Shown here piece by piece: positions 11,901-25,989 of a DNA stretch of 64,000 nt; within the stretch, counting starts at the first letter, position 1; every line of letters begins with the position of its first letter. The DNA comes from Scortum barcoo. Lineage: Eukaryota > Chordata > Actinopteri > Centrarchiformes > Terapontidae. Below the pieces are notes generated by a model. It searched no databases and was not told the origin of the DNA. It saw only the letters and a list, made by a program, of their open reading frames with translations. The stretch is taken from the NCBI GenBank assembly GCA_023238725.1, contig CM041536.1, positions 18,944,298-19,008,297 on the forward strand, given 5' to 3'. The translations under genes and the position numbers were made by a program.

Positions 11901-14900
11901 AACCTCTTGTCGCCTCAGCTCCTCCTCTCTGTGAAGGTAATCCCCAGGTGATATTAATAGGCCGGGATGCTGTTGAAAATGCCACTCTCATCTCTTAGAG
12001 GATTAGATGGACAATTGCTTCTCTGAAACCCAAGCCAAGCGGTTCAAAGAAAACTGCAACAAAAACAAGTTTCCACCTCCAGCGGTGTGCGAGCATGTCG
12101 TAACCCTGCTGGATTTTATGTCCTCAACGCCGAGTTTGAATTGTAATGCATGTGTGCTCTGATCTCCACTGTAATTTAATCACATATGGACTCATAAACA
12201 GGCAAAATAACCCAATAGTATAGGATTATTGGCTCAACTTGATCTGCGGTCCCAGATTAATGGGCGGCCAGTGTGTGATTAATGAAGCCTTCCTTAGCCA
12301 AGCCAGGCTAATTTGGCCAGCCACCGATCCAAGGATCCAAAAGCAGTGGAAGGCAGTCTTTGCAAGGCTTACATGATAAAGACGAAGCAGCTAAATGAAT
12401 ACATCATAATAAGGCAGAGGATAATGAAACAATCAGTGTTGTGCTCATGTTGCCAGAGAGCTGTGTGTGTGTGCACGTTTCCTTGCAAAGTGTGCCTCTT
12501 TGTGTTTCCATTAACCTTTATCTGTCCATACGTAGGAACACAAAAATAGCCGCAGGGATTCAGTTGCAGGTAATAATTACACGAACAGCTAAATTGTATC
12601 TTACAAACATACACACAGCCACTTCTTTCTGTAGCTCCACTCAGAGGAGAGAGAGATGCTCATTAATTGTCTTCACTGACACACCCATTCCCTTGCATGA
12701 GTTTACATTTCTCAAGTCTTTTTGCTTAAATCATTGACTGATGGTCGCATCGTTTTTTTTCCCTATCGGGCATTGATCCATATTATCATTATCATCTGTG
12801 ACACTGGCTTCCATTTTTTCCACACTGAACAAAAGATCTGAAACCGAATTTGTCAAGAAGTTGTTTTATAATAGGTGTTCAATCCATCTTTTCACCCATT
12901 ATTTGAGAAGTCTGCATTTTAGTGGCCTTAGAACAATAATGATGGGGTTGTACTGAATACCAGTTTTGGGGCTTCAAAGCTTCCATGAGCATTACTGGGG
13001 GAGCGCGCAGTCGGGGCTCATTACAGAGGTTATAAGCACTGTTGCTACAGTGCCAAGTGTATTTAGCTTTTACCTTTTTAGCTGATCCAGACAAATGAAA
13101 TGACGTTTTATTGCCTTTTCATCTTTACTAGTTGACGTAAGCTCACTGTAGACTCAAGAAAAAAATACTTCATTGACTCAAAGGCTACCAGCAGCTACTG
13201 GATACAAAATGTTATCTTGCATTAACTGTCTAGCCTCTTGTTTCTTTAGGTCCATCAGTTAGCTGGTAACTTGCCAATGCACTCCAGGCAAACTCTGCCT
13301 TTAAAGCTGGGTGTGGTAACGTTGCACAAAACAGATGCTTTATTAACTAATCTCAGCAGGCTTATCTGGACACTTAGTGCCGACAAATGTAATTTAACAA
13401 CCCATGAAAGTATGCACTTCGTAGTCTCTGCTGCACATACAGGTACTTTTTCTTCACACACAGGAGGGAGTCAGTTTCCAAGGCAAACCTGCAAGACTAC
13501 GTCACGTGCATACACCACCCACAAGGCCAGCTTACTACCCTACAGCTTGAAAGCAGACAGCCGGTAACACGTGTTAAACCGTGCATGAGTTGAAGTCATG
13601 AATCCGTAAACACACCTTTTAAAAGAAATCCCCCCCCAAAAAAACAATATTAATACCAAAATTGAGAATGGAAGACTTATCCAACAATAATAATATTAAT
13701 GATATTTTAAGGCTAGATAGAAATAAGATAGAAAAATAAAAAATGTGTGTGTGCATAGATTGTCTTAGTAATTTTCTTTGCATTATTTCTCATATGTTCT
13801 TCTTGGGTCTGTGAAATGCACATATCAAACAGTTTTCTTTTTTTTGTTCAAAATCACGGTTTCTCTCTCTGACATTAGTTTGTCTCTTCAAGCTGGTATT
13901 CTCTGGCTCTCTGTGTCTCTCTGTCTCTGTCTCGCTCTGCTCACTCTGGTGCTATTTCAGCCCACAGATCCAGTATCAATAATGCAGCCTCTTTTACAAG
14001 GCTTAGGCTTTTAAGAGGGGTTGCCTGCGCCCCTCCCTTCCAGATGCCTGCTAGTTGCCGGGTGGCCACATCTTAAGAAAAGAAAAAAAAAAATAAGAAA
14101 TTGTAATCAAGCCCAAAATAAACCCATCGCCAACAGACATTTTATTTTATTCATATCATTATCAAGGCTTTTTCTTCTGAACCTCGCAAGTGCAGGCAAG
14201 CTCTTAATGCTGGCAGGTCAAGAGGTCACTGTCTCGCCAGGGGAGCGGAGAGCTGAGCACAGACTGCGTAGCTGTAGGCAAAACTGAAATGGTAGCTAAA
14301 GCGAGGAGGAAACACAGCCGCTGTATCACTCCATTAAAGTTCAAGTTGCGCTTGAACATATTTTGTTTGCATTTCTGTGCAGACAGCAGAAGGCTTGGAA
14401 GGCATCGCAAACCCCTGACAGCCTTGTGCGTCTTTTCAGCCAAAACCCATGTGGTGCAGCCTGCTTAATTTTGTGTGGATCGTGTGCGCGTATGTGTGCG
14501 TGTTTGGATTAGTTACAGGGGGGTCTTGAGGAAATAGAGGCTGCTCTCTGAAATCACAGTTATCCCTCAATGTCTGTGATTATGCCATGAGCTATAGGAG
14601 GTTAGAAAATTCCATTTACTCAGGCCTGTTGACTGAAAAGAGTGCCGTGTTTGATGTGAGTCCAAGATAGTAGATCCACTGCAGAAAAACAAAAATACCT
14701 TCAGCGCTAATGATTGCATTGTCTTGTTGTCGCGTTATCCTTCTGAAAAGCCAATGACTTTTTCCCATTTTTAGGCCGTGAAAGCAAACGTGACTGTTTG
14801 GCGAACCTCACAAACTTTCTGTCTTTTCATTTCACATGCGATACTGTAAATTTATGTTACATATAGAGTAAAAAATTTGGGTAGATGGTGTCAGTATTTC

Positions 14901-15237
14901 TTGTATCCCCTTCTGTTTTCTGTCGAATACAGTTTTGATCACAGTACAAACAACGACCTATAGTGAGAACGTCAGACTTATTTTCTCTCTTCCTTCCTGA
15001 CAGTCTGCATTGAGAGCCAGTGTCCTTGTTTTGTTAAAAAGAAAATTCCTAAGTCACGGCTCCAAACAATTGCCTAGTTATGTGCTGCGTGGATGGTGAC
15101 TAATCCTGCTTTAGTCTATAGGGAGAACAAGGCTGCGGTCCATTGTTTGTTCCTCTCCAGATGCAGGCAGGGGGTATGGGCAGATGCCCCGCCCTTGAGA
15201 GCGGACCAGTTTCTGTGTCCGACCCTGCTGAGAATAA

Positions 15238-15239
<2 letters not shown>

Positions 15240-15271
<32 letters not shown>
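15240..15271 (+). repeat. (CT)16 microsatellite
   Basis: A pure dinucleotide run. Confidence 0.95.
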
Positions 15272-15274
<3 letters not shown>

Positions 15275-18200
15275 AGGTTGGTGCTAAAGACTTTTTAGAT
15301 CTGGTCTGACAGTGGGATGACCTTGGACTCTTAATTCCTCTCGCCAGCGTGGTGAAGTCAGCTGGCAGCAATCAGCCTGGCTGTCTCGATCTGGTCACAA
15401 CAAGAAGTTCTCATCTCGGCCACACAAGTATACGCCCCTGTCTGCTGTTGCTGTTTTACAAGTTGGGGTTTCTTTCTTACAGAGAGAAGGGAAAAACTCA
15501 TCTACTTGGATAAGATCCCCCCAGATTCATTTTAATGCATGTAAAATATACTCTGCATTGAATTATACTTTGACTAATGTTTTTTTTTTCTCCCAGAACA
15601 ACATGTTCAATAGACTGCTGGAAATGATTAAAACCACATCTTCTCCTTAATTTCCAAAAAATCTATGAATATGCAAATATAAAGATGTCTCCAGGCGCAG
15701 TGGCGTGCCGCGTCACGCCCACCACTGTAATGTCGGTGGTCCGATTATACCTAACACAGTCGCTGGAAGCACACACATCGTTTCAGAGATGAAGTTTTAC
15801 TTTTGATTCGAGGCACATTTGTTGCAAGTGTGATTGTTTAGCATTAAATTCAGCAGGGTGCGTGGGTTTTTTTTTTATTAATGTCAGTTTCCTCAGGATG
15901 TTGGCATCTGTGAATTGAAATTTACACATCATTAGCTGTAAAGACAAACGTGCGTGGCTCAGAAAACAGTGCTGTTTTGTGACATGGATATTTTAAGTGA
16001 CATGTGAAACGGGGAAAGCACAATATTGCTGTGCTGCTGACTTTGGTGACGGCGGAGGATTTTTAAACATTATTTTGCTCTCCTCAGCAGCTACCATGCT
16101 GCTTTTGTACAACTTTCTTGCTCAGTATGCCTCCTCCACTGTGTCTATATCTCTCTCTGAATATGTGCGTACCTCAGTAGAAATAAAATGTATGAATGTA
16201 ATGGCCATTTGCATTTCACAGGAATGCCTCACTTCTGTGTAAAACACCGAAGAGGAAATATTCAAACTGATATATAATGGCACTGTACCAATAAGCATCA
16301 TCAAGTCCACCTACAGAATATGTTGGTAAATCCACAAAGACTGGCTTATCTAACCATGAGCTATGTGTACTGATTTACCCCTTCATTGTGCCCCTGCTTA
16401 TGGAGCTTAAGGAAAATGAGAGCAAATTGCTAAATTGATTTTAAAAAAAGATATGTGTTAGTTTTTTTTTTTGATTAGCTCTGTTACACTGGTATTGCAT
16501 CAACACACCCTCATTGTTCATATCGTATTATGTAAGCCTATCAAAACTGTTTCGTCTGAGTCTCTCTGAATACTAACACACAGTGTATCAAGTTGATTAT
16601 ACAGCAGAGATAACAAAGTCTAGAATTAAAAGTGATTGTGAAAGGTAGATAGATTGTGGATTTGTTGTGGAACAAGCACTGCAGAACCACACTGACTTTT
16701 TAGTGCTTTGGCTCTTTTCTGAGCACTGTAACCCAAATCATCTCACCTGTCTTCAGTCAAATAGCTTTAGCTATCCAATGGTGGCGTCCTTGGTCTGTGA
16801 CCTGCATGTTACATAATAACATATTGCTCAATCCTCTCTGAACACTCATCAGTGGAAAAGTGCACCGCAAATTTACAACACAGTTGATTTAAGCTGTCTG
16901 TGTGACTGACTCCTCTTTGCTCCCCTCCTGTTGTAAACACAACAAGTGATAATAACCAGATGAGAGTTCAGTATGTCTCCATTACCAGTCTCCTAAAAAG
17001 CCTGCAGCTTTAGCTGCTATCAGACTGACAAAGCATGCTGCCCTGGAACTATTATCCTCATTTTCTTACTTTTAGGATAATGCTAATCAGGTTTACATAA
17101 CAAACTGTACGCTCACAGCTGTCACTGCAAATAAAGTCAGTGTATGGTGCGCGAGGCAAATATGATCCAGTCTCATCACTGTGAGATTGGTAAGGCGACA
17201 AATGGCGACCGACTGTTTCCACACAGTTTTGGCCATCATTCCTAATACTCGCAAACACTTTCGTTACTGTGCTCTTGTGATGCGATGATTGTTTTAAACA
17301 AGTCAACAGATCAACAATATTACGTAAAGCACTTTATGTCTGAGTGAAAAGATTACCACTTAAACATTTTGCTGGAAATGTTCTTTGGCTTTTGGAGAGA
17401 CACTCACAGTGTTAACTTTGACCCACTGCTCTTACCATAAATTTGCAAAGTAGCGCATGATTTTATCAAAGTCACGTCCAGTGTGCTTTTGTTTTCACCT
17501 CCAAATACGTGCTCTACACAACGGGGTAAATCTGGGATTTGTCTAAAACCTGTGTGGTTGCAGGATTACTCACGTTGGGCTGCCTTGCTGCAGCTGCTGG
17601 TGCTGCTGTGTCCTTGGGTGTGTCAGTGAAACTGGCCTGTGAAATGGAGGGTCAAAGCTATGAAAAGTATAAGATAAATGTAAATGTTACAAAAATACAA
17701 ATGCAAATTTCCACAACTAAATCTTCTTGAAGTGTGAAATTATGTTCAGTGCTTGGGATTCAGTTGTGATACTGAGGTCAGAAGTGCATGAGAAGGAGAC
17801 AGAGCAGGGAAGATGTTAGCCGTCCTGGTCTCCCGTATCCTCATTCGCAGGAAGAATGACTCGCGTCAACCCCTTGGCTATATTTTTTTCCCCTTGTGGA
17901 GAAGTCCTATTTTTGGAGTGTGGTATGCATTAAAAGCTACGATGTGGCCTACATATTAAGTGTGCCAGTCACACCACTAAGTCAACACACACACAATGAC
18001 ATTAAACAAGTGAGAATATGGGAGCGCAGCGTTGTGTGCATACATGGAAATTGCGACACACGGAAGTGAAGCACTGCATACATGACAAATGGCAGCATCT
18101 GCTAAAATTACAGAGGCCTTATTATAAATAGTTGTATTAAAGCCTCATGGCAGATTCAGTTGCAGCGGCTAAGCATTGCATTAATCACAAATTCAGCTTT

Positions 18201-19711
18201 AAGTTTCTTCTGCTGGATCATTAATGTATTTTTTAAGAATTAATGGAGGTTAAGGGAAGGATTGTCTGCAGTATGTTGTGGTCACACTCAACAACGGAGA
18301 GGCCGCAACCACTTACAGCACATATTATTACCTGTGCTCTTACACTGAATTTCATGTCCACACTGGTTAACCCAGCATGTATTATTTTGCTTGTTAGTAA
18401 TTATCTCAAATTCGCCATGTTTCTTTTAATATTATTTTTTTTCATATCATCATTTTTGCACTGATTATCTAGAGTGTGAACCATGAAATCCCCACAGAGC
18501 TCCCCACAGAGGTCCACCTTCTTCCCTGCTTTTTATTTATAAAATATAAACCCATTTTCGGTCATAAAAAAACAGTACAAGAACTTTTGATTTACCTCCC
18601 CTGGTGCCTTTATTCTTCTCATTCCCATTTCCTTTCATATATCTCCTATTGCTCCTTCTTTCAAATGCCCCTTAATTAGCATCTTTATTGGAATTTGTTA
18701 GATTTTCTTGTCTTTGCCAGGAGAATAAGGCACAGCATGTAATCTACTACACATTACCGACTACCTCTTTAGATTACTGCAGTCACTAATACAGTTTACT
18801 GAACTACTCAAACAATGGACCAAAATCACACTGGAAGTAAAACAGCAGGGTCTATGAAGACATCGCCCAACTATGCCGAATTGTTCATGTTTAATGAGAA
18901 ATTAGTGAACAAATATTTCTAACATTTGTGTCTAATAAGACTGTTTTCATGAGGATACAATCAGTATACATTGATTATATTCTGCATTACCAAAAATATC
19001 TTATAGAGTGGCCCACCTTAATCCAGAAGGTGTTTTGTTCTTTTTTTAAGTATGCTTTCATTTTCTCTCTAGAGCTTAAGATCTGCTTAATGACTTTTGA
19101 TTTTTCCATTTTTTTAAAGCCTAATTGCATTCATAATCTGTTTCGTCTTTTCCTAATTTGTTTTGCATTTTCTTCTTCAGGCATTTACGCTCTGCTGTGG
19201 ATTTTAGGGGGATTTGCTTATTGATCGATGCCAGCTCAGCATGCATCTGTTGATGGGAACGCTGTTTTGTTTTTTGGGGGTTTTTTTTTGGTTGTCATGG
19301 ACGTAACTGCAGAGTTGACACCATGAGTAAAGTAACCACAGAGCAGGTGACAAAGCCTGCGGCCCCTCTTCCTTAAACATGCACATCCACAGAGCCTCCC
19401 CCCAGAAAATAGTTTCCATGTGGCTGTTAGAGGCTGAAAGAGGCGCGAGGCCTGAATGTAGCTAGTTTCATATTATTCAGCCTTTACTGTCTTTTCCCAT
19501 GCATGACTGCCCTTCCCTCTATCTCTCCCCATTAAGGCCTCGCTTGCTCTGTTGCTCCGTGCTTATGCTGCCCTGCCTGTGTGTCTGTCTGTCTGTAGGG
19601 GGTCTTTTTAATTGATGCAGACCAGGTTCTTTACACTTGTGCTTATTTCTGCTGAATGCCTCAGCGAGGTGGGAGCGCAGGATGGAGAATCTTTCCCTCT
19701 TCCTAGGAAGC

Positions 19712-19758
19712 CCTTTCTTTCTTTATTTCTTTCTTTCTTTCTTTCTTTCTTTATTTCT
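19712..19758 (+). repeat. (CTTT)n microsatellite
   Basis: About eleven CTTT-type units with two ATTT interruptions, then a short CT tail. Confidence 0.92.
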
Positions 19759-20115
19759 CTCTGCCACACACACACAATAAAAGAGGCAGGCAAATCACCT
19801 CCACCACTCACCACCCACCCCCCACCTCCCGCTGCGCCCCGGAGCCTACTTGTATTGCCAGCCCATTAAGATTGGTGTGTAATTGAAAAATAAGTTTCTA
19901 TCCTTCAACCTGAAAAGACTAGTTTTTATTTAGAGCTAAGCTAAGCCCTTATCCTCTAGCACAAGCAGACCAGCCCTGCATGTTTGTGTTGACATTGGCT
20001 GTAACTTGGCAGGTTTTTTTTTTCTTTCTTTTTTAAGCTACAAACTGAATTTCACAGGTGTTTTGCACCCTATGGTGTATTATTGAGGACGAAAAGCTCA
20101 TGTTAAGGGATAGTG

Positions 20116-20133
20116 TTTTTTTTTTTTTTTTTT
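20116..20133 (+). repeat. (T)18 homopolymer
   Basis: Eighteen T in a row; prone to length error. Confidence 0.95.
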
Positions 20134-21189
20134 CTGTGGCAAGCACAACAACGTTTCCCCTTACAAGCACTTTGCACTGTTGTGACACTCCCATAGCCTT
20201 AGCAAGCCTTTCGCTTCTGCTGCAGCTAACAAAGTATACTGTACGAAGACGGCACAGTCAATTTTCTGGTGCTGTTTCAATCCAGATTGCTCGGCATTTC
20301 ACCCGCAGCTAATCAATGCAGGTCAGATATGTAAGCCTGCTGAGGAAGATGGGGTTAAAGCAGTAACAGCCCAGCCAATAGTCATCTCAGATATAGATTT
20401 ATATCACTGACCTTTCATGGCGCAGAGCAGAGGGAATAGAACTTGCTTAGGGCGGCTATTACTTGGAATCTGAGGGCAGAAAATGATGTTACTGTCCACC
20501 TCTCTGTTTCTCCTTTATTGCCCCTCTACCTCTTTCTTTCACACGTGGTCCCTGCTACTCGTTGTCCAGCTGTATCTCTATCTTCCCTCCTCTCCCATTT
20601 GTTCCCATTCATCTCCTCGTCTCCTCTTTTTCCTTAATGAGCTGACAGTCTCTACATGTTTTCCATACACCCCATTGTTTCGTCTCTTTATAGCGTCCTA
20701 CAGTCCAGACAAATCCAGACGGGGCTTACAGTGGAGGCCATCCATTCTCTTTAAGGTTTATTAAATTTTCTGTCGGGACTAATATAGATTTTATTACCAA
20801 ATTAGCCATCCAGTGTTGGGGGCGGCATGCTGACATTTGGTAAGAAAATATTCATAAGACCTTGGACAGTGGCAGGTGGGTGGCTGGACTGTAGGCTGCC
20901 TTTGCATATTTAGAGAATTGCTTAGGGTGTACTAAAGTCTCCTGGCCGCCATTTCAAGAATCATTATGTATGAAGTGAGCCCATAGAAAATCTTGGAATG
21001 ACAGCTGGAAGCTCGCCATGTACGCACTGACTTAATTTTTTGTGCTCGTTCAAATCGGCTCGTTCAGCCGTCAGAGATATTGAATAATTGACAACGCTTT
21101 AAAGAGATTGCAGGATCTTTCCAATTCCACTCTTGCTCTTATACTCAGGAGATACTTGAACGGCAAGAAGAAGACTCACCCCGAGCATT

Positions 21190-21400
21190 TAAATATCATT
21201 TAAACTAAAGCAGCGCCCGTTCAGAAATGGTCGATTGCTCGGACTCCTGCATTGCTGCTCGCAGCTTTCTCGAGAACTGCTCATCCAAACGTCTTCACAC
21301 TTGACACTGTACTTCCTTTGGTCCTCAGCAGTACAAAAGTTGATCGGTTGAATGGTTGTAAGGATAACTGAAGGACAGTGAGACAGGCAGAGTATCAGAG
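21190..21400 (+). repeat. Dispersed repeat, copy A
   Basis: The segment from CGAGAACTGCTCATCC (about 21270) to the CAGAGAGTC end (about 21403) aligns along its length with 61135-61277, in the same orientation and with many substitutions. Shared blocks include CTTCACA, GACACTG, CTCCTT/TTCCTT-GG-TCCT, and a final GATAAC...GGA...GACAG region. The motif with 'GAGAACTGCTCATCC' and 'GATGAACAGTT' resembles a common fish repeat. The left limit is uncertain. Confidence 0.6.
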
Positions 21401-23178
21401 AGTCCTCTGTGGGTCTGTTAGTTGTGGGATGAGTTAGATTTTTCCTTGCTTTAACATAAAACATTTTCAAAGCATTTTCTGCAGTGCTTACGTCCATGTT
21501 TGCTAGCGTACAGTCTTCTTTCTCACTGCCTTACAGTCATGCGTTCCTTTGCGCAACACCACCTGTTGAGCAGCGGAATAGCTTGAAATTGGAGGCAGGG
21601 AGGTGTATTGTATCACTCACATGGGTGCACATGCAGATGAAACCCACTGGTAATCCATTGTTCCATAGCACTGCTAGTGGTCAGATCTGTACAGGGTGTC
21701 TTTAGAAAATGTGCTCTACTAATCGCTGCTCCTCTTGGCTGTTTGACCTTCACTATGCAGAATGATGTATGAGCACAGTTTGACACTAAAAGGCTGTTTT
21801 CATGTTTAGCTGCTGAAGAAGGAAACTTTTTCTGTGCTCGACTCAAATCTGAGTTTAACACGCGCATATACAAGCTGGATTTTGTGACATGGTAACTTGT
21901 TTGGAAACCAATCATGGTCCAATATACAACTCACAGAAGCAGATGTAACTTTAAGAATTTTGAACAAAGTTATTTAACTTTTTTTTGTGGAAAAAACTCA
22001 TCAGACAAATTATTATTCAGAACAGATTTTTTTGTCACTGTCACTGGAGGGGATCTTTAAACTTTGTGTAAATGATGTTTGCTTTCATTAGTGCCCTTCT
22101 GAATATAATCTAACACAGCACTGCAGTTGTGCTCATATTACATGTCACTTATGACTCAACACAAGACAAGGAAAGATTGCATTAGGGAGCATTTCGCCTT
22201 CAAAAAATATTGCACAAAATATTTCAAATTTGATTTCAGTATTATTCAGGACCTCTGGGAAATTATACTTGTGTTTATGCAGGGAGTTAATTTTTTATTT
22301 CAATTCAATTTTAATTGAGGTAAAAGAGGTGCACTCTATATACAGTACCAGCAACAGCAGCTGAGCTAAAACACGGAAAGGGAAGGATTTTACCCCGAGT
22401 GAACCAGTGAAGCTTCTTGGAAGGAGCGAAAAACGAAATTGTAAATGCTAATTAAAAAACTATCCAGCTGATGCCTTTAAGATTCTCCTCTCTTTGATTT
22501 AACAGTCTAAATAGGGCCTTAGGTGACACAGGCATGATGGAGGGTGGGAAAGGGTGGAAGGCAGGAGGATGGGTGTGCAGAGGCAAGGATAGTATAGTCA
22601 ATATTTACCCTGAGTAATTGGTCTACACTTCCCCCAGCAAGATACACAGGCGTCATCCCTGCCTTATCTCTTCCAGTTTCCCCTCACACACCAACTGTGT
22701 GACCACACTTGTACACACCAGTGTTGTGCAGCTGCGCATAGCACCCCAAGCTATCCACAACGTAACAGTTAAAAGCATATGGGTTGAATCAGTGAGTCAC
22801 CGTGCATGGGCACCGACGTGTCCATTAAAATTCCCCAGGTCACCTTGGGAGTGTTGCAGAGCCCACAGTGAACTGTAGTGAGTTATTATTCTGGTAACAA
22901 GCTCATAGAGCAGCCTGTAATGAGCTGTGTAGCCACACTTACTGCGGTAATGAGGTGGGCATGTTTGTTACTTCAACGGCAAACCGCCGCAAGTATTCAG
23001 GCTTATTACTGTCCCGATGGAATGACAAGGGTGTAGCGACAAGATGTGCCGAGGCCGCCACGAGGGGAACTCCAGACCTGGATGCAAGAAGTGCTGCAAA
23101 AGGTTTGCTGGTGGCGGTGCCGTGGGAAAAGATGAGCTGTCTGTCAGACTTCTTTCTTCACTCTTTTTGGCTGTTGTT

Positions 23179-23232
23179 CCAACACACACACATTCACACA
23201 CACTCAATACAGTCGTCTCTCTCTCTCTGTCC
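23179..23232 (+). repeat. CA-rich then CT-rich simple repeat
   Basis: Two short CA runs are followed within 20 bases by a CT run. Confidence 0.8.
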
Positions 23233-25946
23233 ACTCTTGCCCACTCTCTCTTACTCTCGTACTCTCAAAGCAACTCTCCAGTTAACCTGATGCCACTCAA
23301 ACCGCCAGCTCTTTGTATTCATTCCACATGGCTCCCTGTTCTGTGCGGGTCCGAATGGACATTTACGTGGTATTTAGTTTAGCTGTGTTGTCGCCATTGA
23401 GTCGCCCTGGTCACATTGTATATATTTGTGGGACCATAAAGGCCACTGGCTGCTGTGTACACATTATGGCTACATAATGAAGTGTAGCTTAGGATTTACA
23501 TTATTTACTCTTTATGTGTGATGTGAACGTCATCCCCAATTAGTCACAATCAGCGCGCAGCAGTAGACCCCATGGAAAAGGATGAAAATAGAGCTTTTTG
23601 ATCATTTGTTCATTTATCACTGTCAATATGTTAATTCATTGTGCACATCATCATACTATGTGCTCTTGAAATATGTTGAAGTATATGAGAAATACAAAAA
23701 ACATAATTTTCAGTGGTAAATATAATATTACACTAAGGAGGAGGAGTAAAATTAGTATTCTGGCTCTGTGTTAAGCCTTTCCAACTGCGATGGCTTCTTA
23801 AAAAACTTCCAATCTTTCGTTTACGCCCTCAGACATTACCGTGCCGTTGTTCCTCTCTCCCTATCTCTCAGTTTCTCTCCAAAGTGTGCGTCTCTGCATA
23901 GGTCGCTTTATCAGAAAGAGCCGAACAAACAAGCATGGGAGGGGAAGAGCCAGGGGAGACTGTGTGAAGATGGCGCTGTGTTCTCTCAGACAGATAACAC
24001 AAACCTGACATTTGTCAGTTTTCAAACGCACCTGGACGGCTGTTTATATATCCAAGAGGCTCACTGCGGTAATGCGCCGTCCATGAGAAACACACAAGTC
24101 CCCGTGACACTCCACTGGGACTGGTGTGACTCTGTTTGCTGAAATGTTATACATCGCCCAGGTGAAACAAAGAAGAAAGCGCAGACAGTCCATTCGTTTC
24201 AGTTTCACGGAGGTGGTAATGGCTAATACGCATAACAAGCGCCGTTGCATGCAGTCATCAGAAGTTGCATTAGGCATGTCTTCCCATCAATGAGAGCGGA
24301 CAAGGCCCATTTTTTTTTCTTCATCCCTCATTTCTCCTTTTTCTATATTGCAAAATACAAAAGAGGGGTTTGCATCATCCCTACGGAGGATCGCAAGGGT
24401 CCTGCTGTCTCATTTAAGAGAAGATCTATACGTGGCTTCGCATCCTGCTGCAGTGAAAGGGCATGAGAGGGGGATGATGTAAGAACAGATGATTTCTACG
24501 TATCAGTTTCTCAGATGTACTCTGGGTACGTCTACTAAGTGAATATCAACTATCTGCGTCGAACCTGCGCACTCTGGTTATGAATTCGCAAATGCTTAAA
24601 GGTCAAATCTCACTGTTTGTTTCAGAGTACAATGGATAAATCCTGTTTCTTCTGCACAAAGTGAATTCATTTGTCTGATTTATTTTTTAAATATTAGAAG
24701 AACAGAGGCAGCGTCTCTTCTTTAAACAGCACTCCTGGAGGATATTTAACCGCTTTTCACCCGTTATGAAATATGACATTTTTAAATGCTCGTATTATAT
24801 GTGCTGTTTGTATAATATTTACGTTAATATAAACAAGCCAGTATTGTGTGGGAGACAATAGTGTGTGTCAGGACTAACCTCTAAGAGTGAATTTTATATT
24901 TGATAAACCACTAGCTTAGACACACAATAATCCTCCCCAGTAAAGAAGTGACAAACAGATTTAGCAATTATCTTCTTTGCAATGAGGTTCATAGAAAGTC
25001 TCATATCGAGTCGAATGTGAGTCAGACCCTCCAGTGTCATTAGATACCGCTGACAGTGTGAGATGGAGTGTAGCAGTTCACTTAGTAAAGATAATATGGC
25101 TGAAACGAAAATGTTCAGTGTAGCACCTTTTTTCCTCGATTTTCACGTCGCTGCCCTTCAGAGTTGGAGTTGCGTGAAAACAAGAGATCTGCAGCGTGAC
25201 CCAGTCAGTCATTTTACTGGTTAACCACGTCACTTAAGGTTTAAAAGGTCCACACCTCTTGGAAGCAGGTAAACATCTCTGCTTCCTGCTCGCAAGTGTA
25301 ATGAAGTGGCCCACCAGCTGAACCCAGTTTCAACATGAAAGCGTTCCCCCTGCCTGCTCCGAGCTCCTCATTACTGCCCTATAGTTTTGTTTACGAGCTA
25401 AACTCCTCGCCGCATAGTGTCAAACCTCAGCCAAAAGGCCATGTTTCACATTCCAGCCCATTATGTCGCAGCTGCACTGCATCAACTAGAAATGCCCTGA
25501 ACCAGTATCAGGGCACACGCTTTGTGCTGAGTGTGTTTGTTTCCTGGGTCGCGTGTGTATCTGTGCATCTGTGTCCAAGACGTAAATATGTGCTTTGTTT
25601 GTACGTGAGCGCTCCTTTGTGGTCGCCTCCTTATCTTCTCCGATTACGATACCGCACCAGCTCTGTAGTGAGGCTCATGCCCGCAATCCGGTAACACCGA
25701 ATGACCTCTGTTTTTGTATTCATGAGATGGCCCCATGTTTATTTGCTCGTAGATTGATATGGCTTTTTAAATAGAGCCGCTGCCTTTAATATTTTTCTGT
25801 CTGAGAACAGAGATAATAACGGCCTCCCATTCTGACTGTGGTGATGAATATCGCTGGAATGCAATATCCCTCGACTACCTGTTTGATTTCTTTATGGAGC
25901 GAGATCATAATAGTCTGCTGTCTTTCTTGTCCCCACCTACCTGCCT

Positions 25947-25989
25947 CTTTCTTTCTTTCTTTCTTTCTTTCCCTCTCTCTCTCTCTCCC
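25947..25989 (+). repeat. (CTTT)6 plus CT-rich microsatellite forming the pyrimidine tract of exon 2
   Basis: Six perfect CTTT units (25947-25970) are followed by a run of CCCT and CT units to 25989. The block ends 20 bases before the exon that starts at 26010, so it sits where the polypyrimidine tract of the splice acceptor is expected. Its length may vary between individuals. Confidence 0.9.

Noticed and set aside
16096..16180. ACC-ATG with hydrophobic N-terminus, considered as a signal peptide exon
   Set aside because: The residues do not resemble the LDLRAD3 leader and no fitting phase 1 donor was seen.
17539..17730. Small Ala/Leu-rich hydrophobic frame considered as the missing signal-peptide exon
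   Set aside because: It begins with TTG, not ATG, and does not end with the required single base G before a donor in phase 1.
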